DNA from: Alphaproteobacteria bacterium
GTDB taxonomy: Bacteria > Pseudomonadota > Alphaproteobacteria > Sphingomonadales > Rhodothalassiaceae
Direction of reading: 5' to 3'
Length of the DNA: 17,085 bases
Assembly (NCBI GenBank): GCA_003695555.1
Contig: RFIU01000314.1
Coordinates: 1-17,085, forward strand
Positions 1-6,788 of the stretch are shown in pieces. The notes below the pieces were generated by a model. It saw only the letters and a list, made by a program, of their open reading frames with translations, was not told the origin of the DNA and made no database searches. A program made the translations under genes and the position numbers. The first letter of the stretch is position 1. Each line of letters begins with the position of its first letter.

Positions 1-1140
1 GATCGCGGCCAGCGTCTCGTCGTCATCGACCGAGATCGCCCGGATCGGCAGCGGCACGCGCTGCGCCCATTCATGGGGGAATTCCAGCACGCCTTCTTCC
101 GCCAGCCTTGCCATGCGTCGGGCCGTGTCGCCGACATCGCCGTCGCCGGCGAGATGGACGAAGCGTTCCAGATTGCTCGGAATCTGAATGTCCATCGCCG
201 GGCTCAAGGTCCGATGCACCGCGCCGGCACGGGTGCGCCCGGTCGAAAAGGCGCGTGCCAGGGCATCATTGCGATTGGTGGCGAGCAACAGGCCGGCGAT
301 CGGTGCGCCCATCCGTCGGGCGAGGATGGCGGAGAAGGCATTGCCGAAATTTCCACTCGGCACGATAAGGCGGACGGCCTTGAAGCCGCCCTCTTGCAAG
401 CCGGCCAGCCGGAAGGCGGTACGGGCATGATAGACCGACTGAAAAAGAATCCGCCCCCAGTTGATCGAATTGACCGACATCACCGCGCGCCCTTCGGCCG
501 CGAAGCGGGCCAGCAGTCGCTTGAGCAGACGCTGGCAGTCATCGAAACTTCCTTCGAGCGCGATGTTTCGGACGTTCGCAGCACGGATCGTCGTCATCTG
601 CCGGCGCTGAACCTCGGAAATCCGCCCTTGCGGGTGCAGGATCGCGATCGCAACGCCCGGTCGTCCGGCAAAGGCGGCCAGCGCCGCCGATCCGGTGTCA
701 CCCGAGGTCGCGCCGAGAATCAGCAACGGCCCGGCGGCAGCACCCTGCTCCACCCCGCGCAGCGCCGCCGCCAGTGCACCAAGCGGCTGCAAACCATAGT
801 CCTTGAAGGAATAGGTCGGGCCATGGAACAGCTCGAGCAGGAAGAGCCCCGCGCCCAGTTCGCTCAAAGGAGCGATCGCCGGGTGGCGGAAACGCGCCAA
901 TCCCGCCTTGACGACCTCGGCGAAGGCGCTGCGATCGAGCGCATCGCCCAGGAACGGTGGCACGAGGATCCGCATGGCCTCGGCGTAGTTCGTCGCACCT
1001 TCGGCCAGCCGCCGGCGGGCCTCATCCGGCAATCGCGGCCAGTCGGCCGGCAGATAGAGGCCGCCATCGGGCGCCAGACCGCCGAGCAGCACCTCGCGCA
1101 CACCTGCCTCTTTGCCCGAGCGGGTCGAACGATAGCGCAT
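1..1140 (-). CDS. thrC: Threonine synthase, C-terminus cut by window edge
   Basis: Pyridoxal-phosphate enzyme converting O-phosphohomoserine to threonine, the last step of the threonine pathway. The reverse strand reads an open frame from an ATG at 1138-1140 to the window edge, giving 380 residues. The family is usually about 460-470 residues, so roughly 85 C-terminal residues are outside. The N-terminus MRYRSTRSGKEAG and the following GGLAPDGGLYLPADWP are typical of bacterial ThrC. The PLP lysine is K113 in the motif TYSFKDYGLQPLG. A later GATSGDTGSAALAAF and PSGNFGNAFSA match the phosphate and cofactor-binding loops of the family. The start overlaps the thrB stop by one base (TGATG), so translation is probably coupled to thrB. 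Identity is firm; only the C-terminus is unseen. Confidence 0.96.
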   Translation of the reverse strand, partial: MRYRSTRSGKEAGVREVLLGGLAPDGGLYLPADWPRLPDEARRRLAEGATNYAEAMRILVPPFLGDALDRSAFAEVVKAGLARFRHPAIAPLSELGAGLFLLELFHGPTYSFKDYGLQPLGALAAALRGVEQGAAAGPLLILGATSGDTGSAALAAFAGRPGVAIAILHPQGRISEVQRRQMTTIRAANVRNIALEGSFDDCQRLLKRLLARFAAEGRAVMSVNSINWGRILFQSVYHARTAFRLAGLQEGGFKAVRLIVPSGNFGNAFSAILARRMGAPIAGLLLATNRNDALARAFSTGRTRAGAVHRTLSPAMDIQIPSNLERFVHLAGDGDVGDTARRMARLAEEGVLEFPHEWAQRVPLPIRAISVDDDETLAAI

Positions 1141-2150
1141 CAGGAACCCTCGCGAAGTTCGTCGCCGTGGGTGGCGAAGAAGGCCATCCGATGGGCGAAT
1201 TCCCAGGGATCCTTCAACACCACCAGCGCCCGATCCAGCGGCCGCAGCCGATCGACGAGCCGAGTCAGCGTGAAGCGCAGACCGGCGCCGGTGCAAAGCA
1301 GGGGCAGCGCCCGCCACTCGGCGTCATCGAGCGGGCGTTCGGCCGCATAGGCGGCGGTCAAGGCGCGCCAGCGATCCAGGTGAAAGCGATTGGCGCGGTC
1401 AAAGCACCAGGCGGCCGCGGCCACCGCCAGATCATAGGCAAGCAGATCGGTCGAAGCGAAATAGAAGTCGAAGATGCCGCTCACCCGATCTTCCGCGAAG
1501 AAGAGATTGTCGGGGAACAGATCAGCATGGATCGCTCCGCGCGGCAGACGCCGATCGTTCGCCGGCCATTCGGCGGCAAGCGCGTCGGCGCATTCGCGGC
1601 AACGCGCCAGCAGGGCGGCGAGATGTTCCACCGTCGCGCCATCCCGACTCTCTGCACCGCCGGTGCCCGTCGCGGCGAGTGCTTCGGATTCGGCCAGCAG
1701 CTGCGGCCAGCGATCCGGCCCATAGGGATTGGGGCGCTCGACACCATAGGATCGGGCCGCCAGATGCAGACGCGCCAGCGCCGCCCCGGCCAGTGCACAC
1801 TGCGCAACTCCCGGATCTTCTGCCGATCGCCCTTCCAGCCAGCGCAGGACAATCGCCGGGCGTCCCTTCAGAGGCTTCAGGACAATGCCCGAACGGTCCG
1901 CGACCGGCTCGCTGACCGGAGCGCCACTTTCGGCGAGATGGCGCATCAGGCCGAGCACGAAGGGCAGATCGTCGGCCGGCGTGCGCCGCTCGATGAGCGT
2001 CAGGATGAAACGTCCAGCCTCGGTTTCCAGCGCGTAATTGGTATTCTCCGTACCCTCGGGGATGGCGGCGAAGCGCCGCACCGGCCCGAGCGCGTAATCG
2101 CTCAGGAAACCGGCCAGATCCTTCTCGTCGATCGGAGTGAAGACCGCCAC
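1140..2150 (-). CDS. thrB: Homoserine kinase, APH-fold type
   Basis: Phosphorylates homoserine with ATP to give O-phosphohomoserine, the substrate of the adjacent ThrC. This is the aminoglycoside-phosphotransferase-like ThrB found in alphaproteobacteria and pseudomonads, not the GHMP-kinase ThrB of E. coli. From a GTG at 2148-2150 it gives 336 residues, close to family length, beginning VAVFTPIDEKDLAGFLSDYAL, the usual opening of this family. Visible motifs are PEGTENTNYALET near residue 30, the catalytic loop HADLFPDNLFF (H208, D210) and the metal-binding FDFYF just after. The frame stays open far upstream, but residues before the GTG do not resemble the family, and the in-frame ATG at 2220-2222 has no ribosome binding site. 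The GTG has only a weak purine stretch before it, so the start is likely rather than certain. Confidence 0.93.
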   Translation of the reverse strand: MAVFTPIDEKDLAGFLSDYALGPVRRFAAIPEGTENTNYALETEAGRFILTLIERRTPADDLPFVLGLMRHLAESGAPVSEPVADRSGIVLKPLKGRPAIVLRWLEGRSAEDPGVAQCALAGAALARLHLAARSYGVERPNPYGPDRWPQLLAESEALAATGTGGAESRDGATVEHLAALLARCRECADALAAEWPANDRRLPRGAIHADLFPDNLFFAEDRVSGIFDFYFASTDLLAYDLAVAAAAWCFDRANRFHLDRWRALTAAYAAERPLDDAEWRALPLLCTGAGLRFTLTRLVDRLRPLDRALVVLKDPWEFAHRMAFFATHGDELREGS

Positions 2151-2357
2151 CCTGCCATCCCGTTTCCGTCGTTCGACACCCTTGCGAGCGGCGCCGGACT
2201 GCTCGCTTCGTGCGCACCTCATAGGCGGGCATGGCGAAGCTTGGCAAGATTTTTGATGTTGCATTGCATCAAATCTTCGACAAGATATTGCGCTGAACTT
2301 GAGGGAGACGCAATTGCGATATCGCGGCGTCACGCACAGCAGCAACGGAATGTCCCG
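2151..2357. promoter_or_regulatory. Divergent thrB/leuC control region
   Basis: This 207-base intergenic stretch separates thrBC (leftward) from leuCD (rightward) and must hold both promoters. Its centre, around 2245-2295, is clearly AT-richer than the flanks. A possible rightward promoter is TTGCAT at 2259-2264 with AAGATA at 2282-2287, a 17-base spacing. It is a weak match and could be wrong. No convincing leftward promoter was found by eye. An inverted repeat lies in the same AT-rich patch and is listed separately. Confidence 0.45.
2252..2273. promoter_or_regulatory. Inverted repeat, possible operator
   Basis: Seven-base arms TTTGATG (2252-2258) and CATCAAA (2267-2273) are perfect reverse complements separated by 8 bases. 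Dyads of this size in a divergent promoter are typical of dimeric regulators; LysR-type and Lrp/AsnC-type proteins are common at amino acid genes. It overlaps the proposed -35 region of leuC. The regulator is unknown, and a chance dyad in an AT-rich patch cannot be excluded. Confidence 0.35.
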
Positions 2358-3779
2358 ATGAGCGAACGGAAGGGCTCCACCCTCTATGATCGGATCTGGC
2401 AGGCGCATCGCGTGCGCGATCTCGCCCCCGGCACGGCCCTGATCTATATCGACCGCCACCTCGTTCATGAGGTGACGAGCCCGCAGGCCTTCGAGGCGCT
2501 GGCCGCGGCCGGCCGATCGGTCCGCCGGGTGGATGCGACCCTCGCGGTTCCGGATCACAATGTCCCGACGACGCCACAGCGTGAGCGCATCGACGATCTG
2601 CTCTCGCGCCGACAACTCAAGACGCTGGTCGAAAATTGCGCGCGGTTCGAGGTGCCGCTGATCGCCATCGACGACCCGCGCCAGGGGATCGTCCATGTGA
2701 TCGGTCCCGAACAGGGCCTGACCCAGCCGGGCATGACGATCGTGTGCGGCGACAGCCACACCTCGACGCATGGTGCCTTCGGGGCGCTCGCCTTCGGCAT
2801 CGGCACCTCAGAAGTCGAGCATGTCCTCGCCACCCAGACCCTCGCGCTGAAAAAGGCGCGCAACATGCGCATCCGGATCGAGGGCACGCCGGGCTTCGGG
2901 GTCACCGCCAAGGACATGGCGCTCGCCGTCATCGGCCGGATCGGTGCTGGTGGCGCCACCGGCCATGTCATCGAATACGCCGGCAGCGCGGTCCGCTCAT
3001 TGTCGATGGAAGGCCGCATGACGCTATGCAACATGTCGATCGAGGCGGGCGGGCGCGCCGGCCTCGTCGCACCGGACGAAACCACCTTCGCCTGGCTGAA
3101 AGGCCGTCCGCTCGCACCTTCCGGCGCGATGTGGGAGCGGGCGATCGCGGCCTGGCGCTCGCTGGCAAGCGACGCGGACGCCGTCTTCGATTCCGAGGTG
3201 ACGATCGAAGCGGCGGAGATCGCGCCGCAAGTGACCTGGGGAACGAGCCCCGAACAGGTCGCCCCGATTACGTCCCACGTGCCCGATCCCGCCCATCTGG
3301 AAGACGAGGCCGGGCGCAGGGCGGCCGAAGCGGCGCTCGCCTATATGGACCTGAAACCCGGCACACCGCTTGAAGAGATCACGATCGATCAGGTCTTCAT
3401 CGGTTCGTGCACCAACAGCCGGATCGAAGATCTGCGCGCCGCCGCCACGATCCTGAAGGGCCGACGGCGCGCTCCCAACGTCAAGCGGGTGCTGGTGGTG
3501 CCGGGTTCCGGCCTCGTCAAGCGGCAGGCGGAAGCTGAAGGACTCGACCGCATCTTCATCGCTGCGGGCTGCGAATGGCGCGAGGCGGGCTGTTCGATGT
3601 GTCTGGCCATGAACCCTGACAAGGTTCCGCCGGGCGAACGCTGCGCCTCTACATCGAACCGCAATTTCGTCGGACGTCAGGGACCGGGCGCACGTACCCA
3701 CCTGCTCTCGCCGGCAATGGCGGCGGCGGCAGCAGTCACCGGCCGGCTCACCGACGTGCGCCGGCTGCTCTCTTCCTGA
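2358..3779 (+). CDS. leuC: 3-isopropylmalate dehydratase large subunit
   Basis: Aconitase-family subunit that, with LeuD, isomerises 2-isopropylmalate to 3-isopropylmalate in leucine synthesis. The protein is 473 residues, normal for LeuC. The [4Fe-4S] ligands are all present: C351 in FIGSCTNSRIEDLR, and C412 and C415 in GCEWREAGCSMCLAMN. The substrate loop GDSHTSTHGAFG starts at about G131. The start at 2358 gives MSERKGSTLYDRIWQAH, which lines up with the usual LeuC opening. The frame continues upstream through the antisense side of thrB, but that part has no family resemblance. The ribosome binding site is weak (ACGGAA a few bases upstream). leuD follows after 33 bases. The gene lies outside the attenuated ilv operon, so its supply may be regulated separately. 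Confidence 0.97.
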   Translation: MSERKGSTLYDRIWQAHRVRDLAPGTALIYIDRHLVHEVTSPQAFEALAAAGRSVRRVDATLAVPDHNVPTTPQRERIDDLLSRRQLKTLVENCARFEVPLIAIDDPRQGIVHVIGPEQGLTQPGMTIVCGDSHTSTHGAFGALAFGIGTSEVEHVLATQTLALKKARNMRIRIEGTPGFGVTAKDMALAVIGRIGAGGATGHVIEYAGSAVRSLSMEGRMTLCNMSIEAGGRAGLVAPDETTFAWLKGRPLAPSGAMWERAIAAWRSLASDADAVFDSEVTIEAAEIAPQVTWGTSPEQVAPITSHVPDPAHLEDEAGRRAAEAALAYMDLKPGTPLEEITIDQVFIGSCTNSRIEDLRAAATILKGRRRAPNVKRVLVVPGSGLVKRQAEAEGLDRIFIAAGCEWREAGCSMCLAMNPDKVPPGERCASTSNRNFVGRQGPGARTHLLSPAMAAAAAVTGRLTDVRRLLSS

Positions 3780-3812
3780 AGACACAGCGGCGAAACCCAA
3801 GGACTGGAAACC

Positions 3813-4463
3813 ATGCAGGCATTCACAAACGTCACGGCGATCCCGATTCCGTTGGTCCGGGACAATATCGACACCGACATCATCATTCCGGCGCGCTATC
3901 TGAAGACCGTCTCGCGCAAGGGACTGGGAGAAGGGGCCTTCTACACGCTCCGTCATCGCGACGACGGCATCCCCGATCCCGCCTCTCCCTTCAATCAGGC
4001 GCGGTTCAAGGACAGCGCCATTCTTGTCGCCGGCGACAATTTCGGCTGCGGATCGAGCCGCGAGCATGCCGCCTGGGCGCTTGTCGATCTCGGCATCCGG
4101 GTCGTCATCGCCGAAAGCTTCGCCGACATCTTCGACTCCAACGCCTTCAAGAACGGCATCCTGACGGTCACGCTGCCGCGCCCGGCGATCTCGCGGATCG
4201 CGGCGGAAGGGGAAGCCGGACGGGCGGTCGAGGTGTCGCTGGAGGAATGCCGGGTCCGCCTTGCCGATGGCACCACATACGGATTCGAGATCGATCCCTT
4301 CCGCCGGCGCTGCCTGCTGGAAGGCCTCGACGAGGTGGCCTTGACGCTTGCCGAACATGGCGAAGCGATCGCCGCCTTCGAGGCCGAGCAGCGCGAGCGC
4401 GCCCCCTGGCTGTGGGAGACGCCGACCAACGCCCTGACGCTCACAAAAAGCGCACCGAGGTAG
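3813..4463 (+). CDS. leuD: 3-isopropylmalate dehydratase small subunit
   Basis: Small, swivelling-domain subunit of isopropylmalate isomerase, partner of LeuC. The protein is 216 residues, slightly above the common size of about 200. It opens MQAFTNVTAIPIPLVRDNID and continues TDIIIPARYLK, both typical of LeuD. The substrate-recognition loop FGCGSSREHAAWAL lies at residues 77-90, followed by the conserved FADIFDSNAFKNGIL. An AAGGA-like ribosome binding site sits about 10 bases before the ATG. The last 20 or so residues (ending TNALTLTKSAPR) are a variable tail. No intrinsic terminator with a T-run was seen immediately after it, so transcription could continue toward the downstream leader region. 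Confidence 0.97.
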   Translation: MQAFTNVTAIPIPLVRDNIDTDIIIPARYLKTVSRKGLGEGAFYTLRHRDDGIPDPASPFNQARFKDSAILVAGDNFGCGSSREHAAWALVDLGIRVVIAESFADIFDSNAFKNGILTVTLPRPAISRIAAEGEAGRAVEVSLEECRVRLADGTTYGFEIDPFRRRCLLEGLDEVALTLAEHGEAIAAFEAEQRERAPWLWETPTNALTLTKSAPR

Positions 4464-4485
4464 GAAAGCCGGAAGGGACAGGAAG

Positions 4486-4617
4486 ATGGCAACAGATGAC
4501 CCGCCCTTCACCTTGCGGCCAGACGGCCGGGACAGGCGAAGAATTGTCGCGCTGCACCATCAGGCTGGCAAAAGCGTCTCAGAAGCAGCAAAAATTCCCT
4601 GCCTGTCCCCTGATTAA
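4486..4617 (+). CDS. Doubtful 43-residue ORF with HTH-like segment
   Basis: Starts 22 bases after the leuD stop and reads 43 codons to a TAA at 4615-4617. GGAAGGGA at 4471-4478 is a reasonable ribosome binding site about 7-8 bases before the ATG. The peptide starts MATDDPPFTLRPDGRDRRR and then reads IVALHHQAGKSVSEAAKI, which looks like the first two helices of a helix-turn-helix as found in transposases and small regulators. The recognition helix is missing: the frame ends CLSPD. It could be a small leuCD-linked protein, the remnant of a broken HTH gene, or chance. I do not recognise a family. Confidence 0.25.
   Translation: MATDDPPFTLRPDGRDRRRIVALHHQAGKSVSEAAKIPCLSPD
4529..4609. repeat. Spaced 9-base inverted repeat after leuD
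   Basis: GGGACAGGC at 4529-4537 and its exact reverse complement GCCTGTCCC at 4601-4609 are 63 bases apart. The core GGGACAGG also occurs directly at 4475-4482. The arms could form a long-loop stem in RNA downstream of leuCD, but no T-run follows directly. Significance is uncertain. Confidence 0.3.
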
Positions 4618-4640
4618 GAAATTTTTTGGCATTTTTCGTA

Positions 4641-4668
4641 TTGACTGCGACGGAAACTTGCGTAACGT
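4641..4668 (+). promoter_or_regulatory. Promoter of the ilv-leu operon leader
   Basis: TTGACT at 4641-4646 and TAACGT at 4663-4668 are separated by 16 bases, a good match to a housekeeping sigma promoter. The preceding 4591-4640 is AT-rich with several A and T runs, unlike the GC-rich surroundings, and could act as an UP element. The predicted transcription start falls near 4674-4676, essentially on the ATGATG at 4675. The position immediately upstream of an attenuator supports the call. Confidence 0.6.
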
Positions 4669-4674
4669 GAAGCC

Positions 4675-4896
4675 ATGATGATTGCGATGCAGCAAAATCC
4701 GATGCCCGCCGACGGGTCCATGCGCGCTTCGTCGCGCCGTCCATGCCCGCGCGACGCCCTGCGTGCCGGTCGTGCGACGGCTTGGGCGCTGCCGGCGGCG
4801 CCGCCACCTGCGGCCATCGCCGACCCGCGGCTTGTCGGACTGCTCGTAACGCTGCTGGGCCTTCTCCTTCTGGTCGGAGGAGGTCGGGGCATGTAG
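4675..4896 (+). CDS. Leu/Val-rich leader peptide of ilv-leu operon
   Basis: An open frame of 73 codons from ATG 4675 to TAG 4894-4896. Its last third reads PRLVGLLVTLLGLLLLVGG, with nine Leu and three Val codons between 4831 and 4875. CTT is used three times and GTA once, although the neighbouring genes favour CTG/CTC and GTC/GTG. The stop lies 35 bases before an intrinsic terminator arm, and the coding run overlaps hairpin segments that would compete with that terminator, the hallmark of a regulatory leader. In-frame alternative starts are ATG 4678, 4687, 4702 and 4720; none has a convincing ribosome binding site. Because the promoter predicts transcription starting near 4675, leaderless translation is possible. 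At 73 residues it is much longer than usual leaders (about 15-35), so a later start may be real. The hydrophobic tail could also be a membrane helix, but the RNA context argues for a leader. Confidence 0.65.
   Translation: MMIAMQQNPMPADGSMRASSRRPCPRDALRAGRATAWALPAAPPPAAIADPRLVGLLVTLLGLLLLVGGGRGM
4858..4885 (+). promoter_or_regulatory. Attenuator protector hairpin (segments 1:2)
   Basis: Segment 4858-4867 pairs with 4876-4885 over ten base pairs, two of them G-U, around an 8-base loop. Segment 1 lies inside the Leu codon run. When this hairpin forms it blocks the 5' part of segment 2 and so favours the downstream terminator. A ribosome stalled on the CTT CTC CTT CTG codons would cover segment 1 and open it. 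Confidence 0.6.
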
Positions 4897-4934
4897 CGCG
4901 CCTGAAATACTGGAAAGGCACCCGCACCCCGACC
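4882..4934 (+). promoter_or_regulatory. Attenuator antiterminator pairing (segments 2:3)
   Basis: GGTCGGGG at 4882-4889 is perfectly complementary to CCCCGACC at 4927-4934. The pairing can extend past one mismatch to 4879-4880 with 4936-4937. It uses the same bases as both the protector hairpin (4876-4885) and the 5' arm of the terminator (4932-4940), so the three structures exclude each other. This is the three-state layout expected of ribosome-mediated attenuation. Confidence 0.6.
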
Positions 4935-4968
4935 CCCGCGCCCGATGAAGACGCGGGGGTTCGTTTTT
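4932..4968 (+). terminator. Intrinsic terminator of the ilv-leu attenuator
   Basis: ACCCCCGCG at 4932-4940 pairs perfectly with CGCGGGGGT at 4952-4960 across an 11-base loop. TCG and then TTTTT at 4964-4968 follow. This is a strong GC-rich hairpin with a T-run, 47 bases before the ilvD start and after the leader stop. It is placed to stop transcription before the operon when charged leucyl- and valyl-tRNA are plentiful. Confidence 0.85.
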
Positions 4969-5015
4969 GCGGTCAGGAACATGAACGTGAGATGCGACCA
5001 ACAAGGACGGATCGA

Positions 5016-6788
5016 ATGACGGACGAGCAGCAGGACGGTAACGGATCGGCAGCGCATGGCGACAACACCTGGCAGGAAACGCTTCGCAGCAAAGCAGTGC
5101 GGCGGCAACCACCGGCACGCGCGATGCTGCGCGCGACCGGCATGGACGACCGGGCGCTTGCCGGGCCGATCGTCGGTGTCGTCACCTGCTGGACCGACGT
5201 GACGCCCTGCAATATCCATCTCGACACGCTCGCCCATCCGCTCGCCGATGCGATCCGCGCACACGGCGGAACCCCGGTGCGTTTCAACACCATATCGGTC
5301 ACCGACGGCATCGCGATGGGGACGCCGGGGATGCGGGCCTCCCTGATCTCGCGCGAGGTGATCGCCGATTCCATCGAGCTTGCGATCGAGGGACACTGTC
5401 TCGATGCAGTGGCGGTGCTGGTCGGCTGTGACAAGACGATCCCGGCCGCCGCGATGGCATTGGCGCGTCTCGATCTGCCGGGCATCGTGCTCTATGGCGG
5501 CTCGATCGCACCGGGTAGCCATGATGGCCGCAAGATCACCATTCAGGACGTCTTCGAGGCGGTCGGCTCTCATGCCGCCGGCGAAATCGACGATGACGAG
5601 CTGGCCGCCATCGAGAAGGCCGCCTGCCCGGGGGCCGGTGCCTGCGGCGGCCAGTTCACCGCCAACACCATGGCGCTGGCGATGACCATGTTGGGGCTCT
5701 CGCCGATGGGCGCCAATGACATTCCTGCGACCCACGCCGGCAAGCCGGCAGCCGCCGCGCGCTGCGGGCGTCTGCTGATGGAGATGCTGCGCGCCGGGCG
5801 CTCGGCCCGCGATTTTCTGACACCGGCCGCCTTCGCCAATGCGATCACGGCCGGCGCGGCGACCGCCGGTTCGACCAATCTGGTGCTGCACCTGCTGGCG
5901 ATCGCACGCGAGGCGGGCGTGCCGCTCACCCTTGAAACCTTCGACGAGATCGCCGCACGCACGCCCGTCATCGCCGACCTCAAGCCCGGTGGCCGCTTCA
6001 CCGCGGTGGAATTCTTCGAAGCCGGCGGCACGCCGCTGCTCGCCCGACGACTGATGGAAGCGGGGCTGATCACCGACACCCCCACGGTTTCGGGCGCCAG
6101 TCTGTTCAGCGAGGCGGCCGATGCCCGCGCTCGCGAGGGACAGGCAGTCATCCGCGATGCTGCCGATGCCCTGAAGCCGCGCGGCGGATTTGCAATTCTG
6201 AAGGGCTCGCTGGCTCCCGAAGGCGCGATCGTCAAGCTCGCCGGCACGGTCGCAAGCCGCTTCGAAGGGCCGGCACGGGTCTTCGATTCGGAAGAGGAGG
6301 CCTTCGATGCGGTCCAGGACGGCCGCATCCGCGCCGGCGACGTCATCGTCATCCGCTTCGAGGGGCCGAAGGGCGGCCCCGGAATGCGCGAGATGCTGGC
6401 GGTGACCGCGGCAATTCAGGGTCAGGGCCTGGGCGAACAGGTGGCGCTGATCACCGACGGGCGCTTTTCGGGCGCGACCCACGGCTTCATGGTCGGCCAT
6501 GCCGCACCCGAGGCCGCCGACGGCGGGCCATTGGCCCGCATCCGCGACGGCGATGTGATCGTCATCGATGTCGAATCGCGCCGTCTGGATGTCGCGGCCG
6601 ATCTGAGCCGGCGGATGCCGGCACGCCAGCCCCCACGTTCCCTGCACGGCGTCTTCGCGAAATATGCGCGCCTTGTCGCTTCAGCGAGCGAGGGCGCCGT
6701 CACGATCCCGATCGAAAGGCCCACAGCACGCGCCGAGGCGCCGACCGTACGAGCACAACCATCCGCCATGGAGGAGACGACCGCATGA
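5016..6788 (+). CDS. ilvD: Dihydroxy-acid dehydratase
   Basis: Fe-S dehydratase converting 2,3-dihydroxyisovalerate to 2-oxoisovalerate, and the methylvalerate homologue on the isoleucine branch. The protein is 590 residues, normal for IlvD. Three conserved cysteine positions are present: C65 in DVTPCNIH, C138 in VGCDKTIPAA and C210 in CPGAGACGGQFTANTMA. The C-terminal GRFSGATHGFMVGHAAPEA is also diagnostic. The start at 5016 is chosen for AAGGACGG at 5003-5010, ideally spaced; ATG 4992 in frame is the alternative and would add eight residues. It is the first structural gene after the attenuator. Its last four bases overlap the ilvC start (ATGA), indicating translational coupling. The C-terminal 25 residues (ERPTARAEAP and onward) are low-complexity and carry the ilvC ribosome binding site. 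Confidence 0.96.
   Translation: MTDEQQDGNGSAAHGDNTWQETLRSKAVRRQPPARAMLRATGMDDRALAGPIVGVVTCWTDVTPCNIHLDTLAHPLADAIRAHGGTPVRFNTISVTDGIAMGTPGMRASLISREVIADSIELAIEGHCLDAVAVLVGCDKTIPAAAMALARLDLPGIVLYGGSIAPGSHDGRKITIQDVFEAVGSHAAGEIDDDELAAIEKAACPGAGACGGQFTANTMALAMTMLGLSPMGANDIPATHAGKPAAAARCGRLLMEMLRAGRSARDFLTPAAFANAITAGAATAGSTNLVLHLLAIAREAGVPLTLETFDEIAARTPVIADLKPGGRFTAVEFFEAGGTPLLARRLMEAGLITDTPTVSGASLFSEAADARAREGQAVIRDAADALKPRGGFAILKGSLAPEGAIVKLAGTVASRFEGPARVFDSEEEAFDAVQDGRIRAGDVIVIRFEGPKGGPGMREMLAVTAAIQGQGLGEQVALITDGRFSGATHGFMVGHAAPEAADGGPLARIRDGDVIVIDVESRRLDVAADLSRRMPARQPPRSLHGVFAKYARLVASASEGAVTIPIERPTARAEAPTVRAQPSAMEETTA

Noticed and set aside
957..2357. Upstream in-frame extension of leuC to 940 residues
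   Set aside because: It runs antisense through thrC and thrB, and the extra residues do not resemble LeuC; the usual LeuC N-terminus starts at 2358.
2151..2771. Upstream extension of thrB to 543 residues
   Set aside because: It overlaps leuC antisense and is not homoserine-kinase-like before VAVFTPIDEKDL.
4831..4896. Leader ORF tail as a small membrane protein
   Set aside because: The hydrophobic Leu/Val run would suit a membrane helix, but its codons coincide with attenuator hairpins and are followed by an intrinsic terminator before ilvD, which fits a regulatory leader better. It remains a minor alternative.
4675..5015. T-box or leucine-sensing riboswitch upstream of ilvD
   Set aside because: No T-box core or specifier-loop pattern was seen, and the coding run with competing hairpins explains the region.
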